Of a DNA stretch of 64,000 nucleotides, positions 62,205 to 64,000 are shown one piece after another. The stretch spans positions 2,316,001 through 2,380,000 of the forward strand of contig CP048620.1 in assembly GCA_015698305.1 (NCBI GenBank), read 5' to 3'. Within the stretch, counting starts at the first letter, position 1. The number at the start of each line of letters is the position of its first letter. The notes below the pieces were generated by a model that saw only the letters and a program-made list of their open reading frames with translations, made no database searches and had not been told where the DNA came from. The position numbers and the translations under genes are program-made. This DNA comes from Candidatus Nitrohelix vancouverensis. Lineage in GTDB: Bacteria; Nitrospinota; Nitrospinia; Nitrospinales; VA-1.

Positions 62205-63337
62205 TTGCTAAATAAATCGATCATGCGTTGTATATCGGTGTCGCTCAGTCCTGTGTGCAAGGATAGACGCAAGCGTTCGGTTCCGACAGGGACGGTTGGC
62301 GGACGCACGGCTCCGATCAAGATATTTTCTTCGAGGAAACGGCGACTCAATTCGACGGCTTTTTCGGAATCGCCGATCATGACGGGTATGATGGGCGAAT
62401 CAAATGGATTGACCTCATAGCCGATCCGGGTCAATTCCTGACGCACCTCAACGGCGCGTTCGCGCAATCGTTGACGGTCTGGGCTGGCCTTTTGGATCAA
62501 CTCGATTGCGGCGCTGGCGGCTCCGACCGCAAAGGGGGGGAGAAAGGTTGAGTAGATGTATTCGCCTGCATGGTTGCTCAGGTAGTCGATGACTCCCTTG
62601 CGCTGGCTCAGCACATAAGCTCCCATACTGCCGATGGCTTTGCCCAGTGTGCCGATCAGAATATCGACGCTGTCGGCGACTCCCATTTCTTCCGCCAACC
62701 CGGCGCCCTTAGCGCCGTAGACGCCGGTTCCGTGCGCTTCGTCGAGTATCCAGATAAAGCCGTATTCTTTCCTCAGTTGGGCCAATCGTTTCAGGTCAGG
62801 ATAATCGCCGTCCATGCTGAAAACGCTTTCGCTGACAACGAAGAGGGTCTGGTAATCCCCGGCGGCTTTCTTCAATTCATTTTCCAGAGCGTCGAGTTTG
62901 AGGTGTTCGTAACGCTTGAATCGCGTCTGCGATCGGTCCAGCGCCTGGATCATGGAATGGTGAATGAGTCGGTCGCAGAGGATCAGGTCATCCGGCCCCG
63001 GTAGACGTTTCAATAAAGCCTGATTGGCCATGAAACCCGTATTGAACAACATGCCATGCGGTTTTTGTTTCCAAACTTTTAATTGTTCAAGGAGCGCTTC
63101 GTGGCAGGGATGGAAACCGCCGAGAAGGGGAGAGGCTCCGCTTCCGGCTCCGTAAGTTTGCGCGGCGGCGAGTCCCTTTTCATAAACGAGGGGGTGACGC
63201 CGCATTCCGAGATAATCGTTTGCGCATAAGTCCAGTACGCCCGAAGGGCGCGTCTGGGTTGATCGGAAACGGTTCTGATCGCGGCGCTCGTTCAACGCTT
63301 CTTCAAGTCGTTTGTAAAATATTTCCTGGGAATTCAA
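62192..63337 (-). CDS. bioF: 8-amino-7-oxononanoate synthase (BioF)
   Basis: PLP enzyme joining pimeloyl-ACP (or CoA) and alanine. LDLCANDYLGMRRHP at the N terminus, GAGSGASPLLGG, HSM and DEAHGTGVYG for cofactor binding, and the PLP lysine in IGTLGKAIGS. 381 residues. The start codon is TTG at 63337. It is the first gene of the minus-strand biotin operon; bioA, bioD and bioB are not in the window. Confidence 0.93.
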   Translation of the reverse strand: MNSQEIFYKRLEEALNERRDQNRFRSTQTRPSGVLDLCANDYLGMRRHPLVYEKGLAAAQTYGAGSGASPLLGGFHPCHEALLEQLKVWKQKPHGMLFNTGFMANQALLKRLPGPDDLILCDRLIHHSMIQALDRSQTRFKRYEHLKLDALENELKKAAGDYQTLFVVSESVFSMDGDYPDLKRLAQLRKEYGFIWILDEAHGTGVYGAKGAGLAEEMGVADSVDILIGTLGKAIGSMGAYVLSQRKGVIDYLSNHAGEYIYSTFLPPFAVGAASAAIELIQKASPDRQRLRERAVEVRQELTRIGYEVNPFDSPIIPVMIGDSEKAVELSRRFLEENILIGAVRPPTVPVGTERLRLSLHTGLSDTDIQRMIDLFSKWKA

Positions 63338-63613
63338 AGCTCAAATTTCTTGATACGAAGGGATCGGGACCTATTGCATTCCTGAGAATGACGCTTCATC
63401 AATTACCCTGTTAAAATAAGCTCTCTGCGAGAAAGGATCAATTGGAAAAAGCGCTTGGGCGTTGGATAGAAATTCATGCTGATTCATTTTTGTGCTATTT
63501 TCTAAATCTCAGCATGGTGATTGTAGCGCTTATAAAGCGTTGATTGGCGCGAACTCGTTTAAGAAAATCATTCGCCAGGCAGGAGGTTTGTTTATTGAAT
63601 AGGGAGAGAGTCG

Positions 63614-63997
63614 ATGAGTCTTGATGCGATCGGAATCGCGTGTGCGGATATTCCCAAAAACCTGGAATTTTTTGAGTTGCTGGGCGTGAAACTGAAAGAG
63701 GTGGGCGGTTCCGGGCATTTTGAAGGAACAACGCCAAGCGGCGTGCGCATCATGCTGGATTCTTTTGAATTGATGAGGAAGATCAATCCCGAATGGAAGG
63801 AACCGAAAGGTTCAGGCATTGTATTATGCTTTTTGCAGGACAGCCCGGATCGGGTGGATGCTCTGTATGCCAGAATCACAGAGGCAGGCTTTGTGGGCGT
63901 CACCCCACCCTGGGATGCTTTTTGGGGGCAACGCTACGCTTCGGTTCAAGACCCGGGTGGTCATCAGATTGATCTGTTTGCGCCGCTGGAATCCTGA
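63614..63997 (+). CDS. VOC-superfamily (glyoxalase/dioxygenase fold) protein
   Basis: 127 residues with two beta-alpha-beta-beta-beta modules: AIGIACADIPKNLEFFELLG at the start and RYASVQDPGGHQIDLFAPL at the end, the latter carrying the usual second-module metal histidine and aspartate. The first-module His is not obvious (the ACADIP position). Substrate unknown; lactoylglutathione lyase or a resistance protein are the common alternatives. AGGGAGAG is upstream of the ATG. Confidence 0.85.
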   Translation: MSLDAIGIACADIPKNLEFFELLGVKLKEVGGSGHFEGTTPSGVRIMLDSFELMRKINPEWKEPKGSGIVLCFLQDSPDRVDALYARITEAGFVGVTPPWDAFWGQRYASVQDPGGHQIDLFAPLES

Positions 63998-64000
63998 TCT

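Overview
The window is a dense chromosomal segment (about 66 protein genes, short intergenic gaps, no rRNA, no tRNA that I could recognise, no CRISPR, no insertion sequence, no prophage) from a Gram-negative bacterium of roughly 50% GC. Lipobox signal peptides, a lipid-A-synthase-N domain protein, class I Fbp, a BioC/BioF biotin route and an unusual CydA-like oxidase partnered with a membrane c-type cytochrome fit an aerobic or microaerobic lineage such as Nitrospinota/Nitrospirota. That placement is an inference from gene content, not from a marker gene.

Layout. 1-7.4 kb: a coiled-coil protein and SppA, a GAF/GGDEF cyclase, a MOSC protein, dihydrolipoamide dehydrogenase, then small proteins (a TrxC-like zinc ribbon, BolA). 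7.4-11.5 kb (minus): a leucine-rich-repeat protein and a respiratory pair made of a di-heme membrane cytochrome c and a 711-residue CydA-like protein, ending in a strong terminator. 11.8-14.1 kb (minus): rlmN, a GT2 glycosyltransferase, a LAB_N protein and a small membrane protein. 14.4-20.0 kb: a J-domain protein, a polytopic lipoprotein, RdgB, an orphan HEPN-like protein, a DUF1566 protein, acetyl-CoA synthetase and an ABM-fold protein. 20.4-25.4 kb: a giant TPR lipoprotein, a secreted amidohydrolase and an FGE-fold lipoprotein. 25.4-30.2 kb (minus): fur, hisS, fbp, typA.

30.4-38.4 kb is a housekeeping block: xerD-like recombinase, yceD-rpmF, then plsX-fabH-fabD-fabG-acpP-fabF-rnc, a type II fatty-acid cluster without an enoyl reductase. 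A divergent SDR with a FabI-type Tyr-x6-Lys motif lies about 6 kb further on. 38.4-48.1 kb holds small domain proteins, MgtE, pirin, a GAF/HD-GYP protein, EVE, a DRE-TIM aldolase with a near-consensus promoter, and an Eda-like aldolase.

48.1-51.9 kb is the most interesting locus: a two-gene operon for a cytochrome c-FTR1 iron permease and a membrane protein with a seven-Asp-box propeller between PepSY-type helices. The two unrelated proteins end in the same cytoplasmic coiled-coil module with an identical H-x4-H-x3-H-x3-C pattern. Transcription starts from a near-consensus promoter carrying a perfect 7-1-7 Fur box, and a fur gene is in the same window. 52.0-56.5 kb: cobalamin adenosyltransferase, ferredoxin, CbpA-like J protein, TPR lipoprotein, thioredoxin-fold protein, methyltransferase. 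56.5-63.3 kb (minus) is a biotin operon, bioF - BioH-like esterase - DUF429/GAF/histidine kinase fusion - bioC - DUF115 protein. The kinase fusion is an unexpected insertion, and its GAF domain closely matches that of the HD-GYP protein 16 kb away.
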